Source: Gigaspora rosea (Eukaryota > Glomeromycota > Glomeromycetes > Diversisporales > Gigasporaceae). From it: a stretch of DNA of 64,000 nt. The notes beneath the pieces were generated by a model. The model worked only from the letters and a program-made list of their open reading frames with translations, ran no database searches and was not told where the DNA came from. Shown here piece by piece: positions 61,901 to 64,000 of the stretch. The stretch spans positions 50,067 through 114,066 of the forward strand of contig QKWP01000584.1 in the NCBI GenBank assembly GCA_003550325.1. The letters are read 5' to 3'. Every line of letters starts with the position of its first letter. Within the stretch, counting starts at the first letter, position 1. The position numbers and the translations under genes were made by a program.

Positions 61901-62390
61901 TAGAGCCTCTTATTCGTATTCGTTATTCGAATAATATTCGTATTCGGCGAATATTCGAATAATATTTTAAACTTTGTCAAATAATTATTCGGCGAATAAT
62001 ATGAATAAACAAATCTTATTCGAATAATATATAGTTATTGGATGCGAAGCATCCAATAACGGGAGTTATTTGTAAAATAACTTCATTATCTGGCTGTAAA
62101 ATTTGATGTGACAGCTTCTGGGCCCCGAAGGGGCCCAGAAATGGAACATTAAATGTTATTGTCAGATAAACAAGTTATTGGTGCTTGGCATTCAATAACG
62201 GTGTTATCCGGCAGCTTACGACGACCAGATTGCCAAATAACTTGGATATTTGGCAGTGTTCACGTGTTTTCTGCCAAATAACCTGTTATTTGGCAGAAAT
62301 CATGTGAACGCTGCCAAATAACCAAAGTTATTTGGCAATCTGATCATAGTAAGATGACGGATAATAATAATTATTCGAATAAGTGCTATA
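61901..62390. mobile_element. 490-bp palindrome-rich TIR element
   Basis: Ends TAGAGCCTCTTATTCG and, inverted, TATAGCACTTATTCG. TATTCG words occur throughout the left part. Inside are three hairpins, including a ~115-bp palindrome of GCCAAATAAC words (about 62226-62342). No target duplication is clear. The right end abuts the downstream direct repeat. Confidence 0.65.
62034..62140. repeat. Two perfect hairpins with GAA loops
   Basis: 62034-62060: 12-bp arms GTTATTGGATGC and inverse around GAA. 62116-62140: 11-bp arms TTCTGGGCCCC and inverse around GAA. The first contains GCGAAGC, known as an exceptionally stable DNA mini-hairpin. Confidence 0.9.
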
Positions 62391-62395
62391 AGATA

Positions 62396-62839
62396 TAATC
62401 TGATGTCATTTGTAATACTTCATTATTACGATCAATGGCTTGCCATTTAAAATAAAATCAGGTTTAAATTTAAGCCATCTTTTAATAAAAAATGATTCAT
62501 AATACCAGTACGATCACATGAAATGTGAGAGAGATGGTTCCGTTCAACTTTTTTGATGCACTATGTTGATTTTTGAAAAATCCTTTTTGGTTGGAATAAT
62601 GATTTTTCATTTATTCACAATTACAATATACCAGTACGATCACATGAAATATGTGAGGGATGGTTTAATTGGGCGTGGCCTATGCTGATTTTCGCAGAAT
62701 CCTTTTTTAATAGAAGTAATGGTTTTCATTTATTCATTTTTGAAAGGAGTCAACATTTTTACATATATTGTAACGTCATAAGTCGATTATGCAATATGAT
62801 GCAAACATGACGTTATTGATTATAAAATTTGAAAATTGT
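62396..62839. repeat. Direct repeat downstream of Sel1-kinase gene 4
   Basis: Second copy of 59701-60128, same orientation, with a few short insertions. No gene follows it, so it is a promoter copy without its gene. Confidence 0.85.
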
Positions 62840-63189
62840 TTTAATTGGTTACCTGCGCATTACGACATTCAAAATTTATAGTAGTAATTACTAGATATCT
62901 AGAAATCTGTAACATTTTTGATCATCTACATGATTGGGCCAATTTGTTAATACTTAATTGTTGTGTGCGAATATTCTATGATTTCATTATCGTAATGGTT
63001 TGTCATAGATTATTACTACATTTTTGAGACTTTCTTAAAATGAGTTAATAAAGAAATTCATTGTTCCTACCAAACTAGAATTTCATATGATCATACTTAT
63101 TTTATATATTTTATAATGGCCTCAAGTCAGCATCAACTGCAATAATTAAAATATAAATATATTAATGTTCAAAAACGATCTGTAGTATC
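62840..63189. other. Gene-free stretch
   Basis: A 60-codon ORF at 62845-63027 lacks any recognised feature. Nothing else seen. Confidence 0.4.
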
Positions 63190-63199
63190 ATACTTAGTA

Positions 63200-63235
63200 C
63201 GTTCCTGGTTTTAGCGCGACTGCGTCGCGCAGCTA
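63200..63235. repeat. Dispersed-repeat end with GCGCGAC hairpin
   Basis: GTTCCTGGTTTTAGCGCGAC then TGC then GTCGCGC and AGCTAG. The arms at 63214-63220 and 63224-63230 pair perfectly. Related ends lie at 23539-23577, 29062-29099, 33163-33200, 35844-35880 and, inverted, 58665-58700. Confidence 0.7.
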
Positions 63236-63659
63236 GGGATGGGTTCGGTCAGCTAATAGTCGGCTAGCCGATCAGCTATAATTGTAGTCGGTGTAGTCGA
63301 CTATAACGGTTTAGCTGACCAGTTAGCTGATACCAAATTTTTTATTTACTGGCTGATAAATCATAATTAATTCAGCATGAAGTGTACAAATTATATAGAA
63401 TTATTGAAAGAAATACCATAGCATCTTCCATCTTCCCCATGATCGCTATCACTTTTTCACTGTCACATGACCATGCTCAAAAACTTCAAGATTGTTTTAA
63501 GTTAGCGCTAAGGTTCCTATAGAGCTTGATATTAGCAAAACATATAGTAGAATTGCTCGAGGAATTTTCTTTAGAGCGCGAAAAGTGATTTCTTATTCAA
63601 ATTTGAAAAAGCGAATATTTTGTTTTGATCTTCTGCTTGTGTTACATTACACATGCTCT
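63236..63659. other. Repeat-rich gene-free stretch
   Basis: TAGGGATGGGTTCGG at 63233 resembles a hAT terminus, followed by many AGCTGA/TCAGCT and AGTCG words in both orientations (63255-63350). From 63490 it is related to dispersed repeats near 31250 and 47290. No gene. Confidence 0.45.
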
Positions 63660-64000
63660 CGTAATTTTATTGAATCAAATGCCCCCAGCGGGGTTAGACA
63701 TAATTCCGGCCCACCCTAACCCTAAATCTAGTGGTACCCTAACCCGGCATTAAGCTTAATGCTGGTGGGCACTATCATGATAATGCCACGGCGGGGTTAG
63801 ACATAATTCCGGCCCACCCTAAACCTAAATCTAAGAACCCTAAAAACTAATTGTTCGAAGCAACATCCAATCACAGTACATATACTGGTTACACACATAT
63901 GCATCTAGTATATGTACTGTGATTGGATGTTGCTTCGAATAATTAGTTTTTAGGGTTCCTAGATTTAGGGTTAGGGTGGGCCGGAATTATGTCTAACCCC
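63660..64000. mobile_element. Second copy of the palindromic element, cut by window end
   Basis: Shares GGGGTTAGACATAATTCC, GGCCCACCCTAA, GGCATTAAGCTTAATGCTGG and GGGCACTATCATGATAATGC with 25260-25560. A ~50-bp-arm palindrome is centred near 63895. The left segment GGGGTTAGAC...CCTAAATC appears twice (63678 and 63794). The window ends inside its right arm. Confidence 0.8.

Noticed and set aside
63660-64000. Telomere or subtelomere (CCCTAACCCTAAA words)
   Set aside because: At most two telomere-like units in a row, inside a palindromic element that also occurs at 25 kb.

Overview
The window is AT-rich eukaryotic DNA dominated by transposable elements, and most likely comes from an arbuscular mycorrhizal fungus (Glomeromycotina, Rhizophagus- or Gigaspora-like). 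The evidence is the low GC, short introns (about 70-120 nt), TIR elements nested inside one another, and above all genes that combine Sel1 repeats, a Cys-x2-Cys...Cys-x2-Cys segment and a TKL-like protein kinase. That gene class is greatly expanded in these fungi. Species is not resolved.

Layout. 1-1189: a GC-richer TIR element. 1921-2412: a small unrecognised gene. 2845-20980: an old ~405-bp tandem repeat split by one decayed Ty3/gypsy retrotransposon (3559-20379, minus strand, LTRs at both ends). The retrotransposon carries at least five later insertions, several with clear target-site duplications. 21-32 kb: no convincing genes, but MITEs, palindromes, a mini-tandem repeat and a SINE-like tRNA relic. 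32.8-37.8 kb: a 2.2-2.8-kb segment present twice in tandem, with a single N exactly at the junction. 39.1-56.3 kb: a Sel1-kinase locus present three times (39703-44051 and 44053-46348 broken, 50700-56276 intact). 56.9-58.4 kb: a Sel1 relic and a two-TM protein gene, both on the minus strand. 60183-61587: a fourth Sel1-kinase gene without introns and with one frameshift, lying between direct repeats. 61.9-64 kb: palindromic elements.

The most unusual feature is the ~3-kb stretch between the Sel1 exon and the kinase exons. It is a diverged tandem repeat (~95 bp). Each unit carries a 3' splice-site-like YAG, exactly three variable bases, and a 5' splice-site-like GTRAGT. Two paralogues each hold about 24 such units. 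Phase agrees: the Sel1 exon ends after two bases of a codon and the kinase exon begins with the missing one, so any number of 3-nt units can be included or skipped without loss of frame. Read as an array of 3-nt microexons, both paralogues give an open and visibly related ~25-residue linker. This is a prediction from sequence only and needs RNA evidence.

In the intact gene the parts would work together as follows. Sel1 repeats bind a partner, the Cys motif and linker connect them, and a kinase with its key residues present acts downstream. The broken copies and the two N characters suggest recent duplication, assembly joining, or both.
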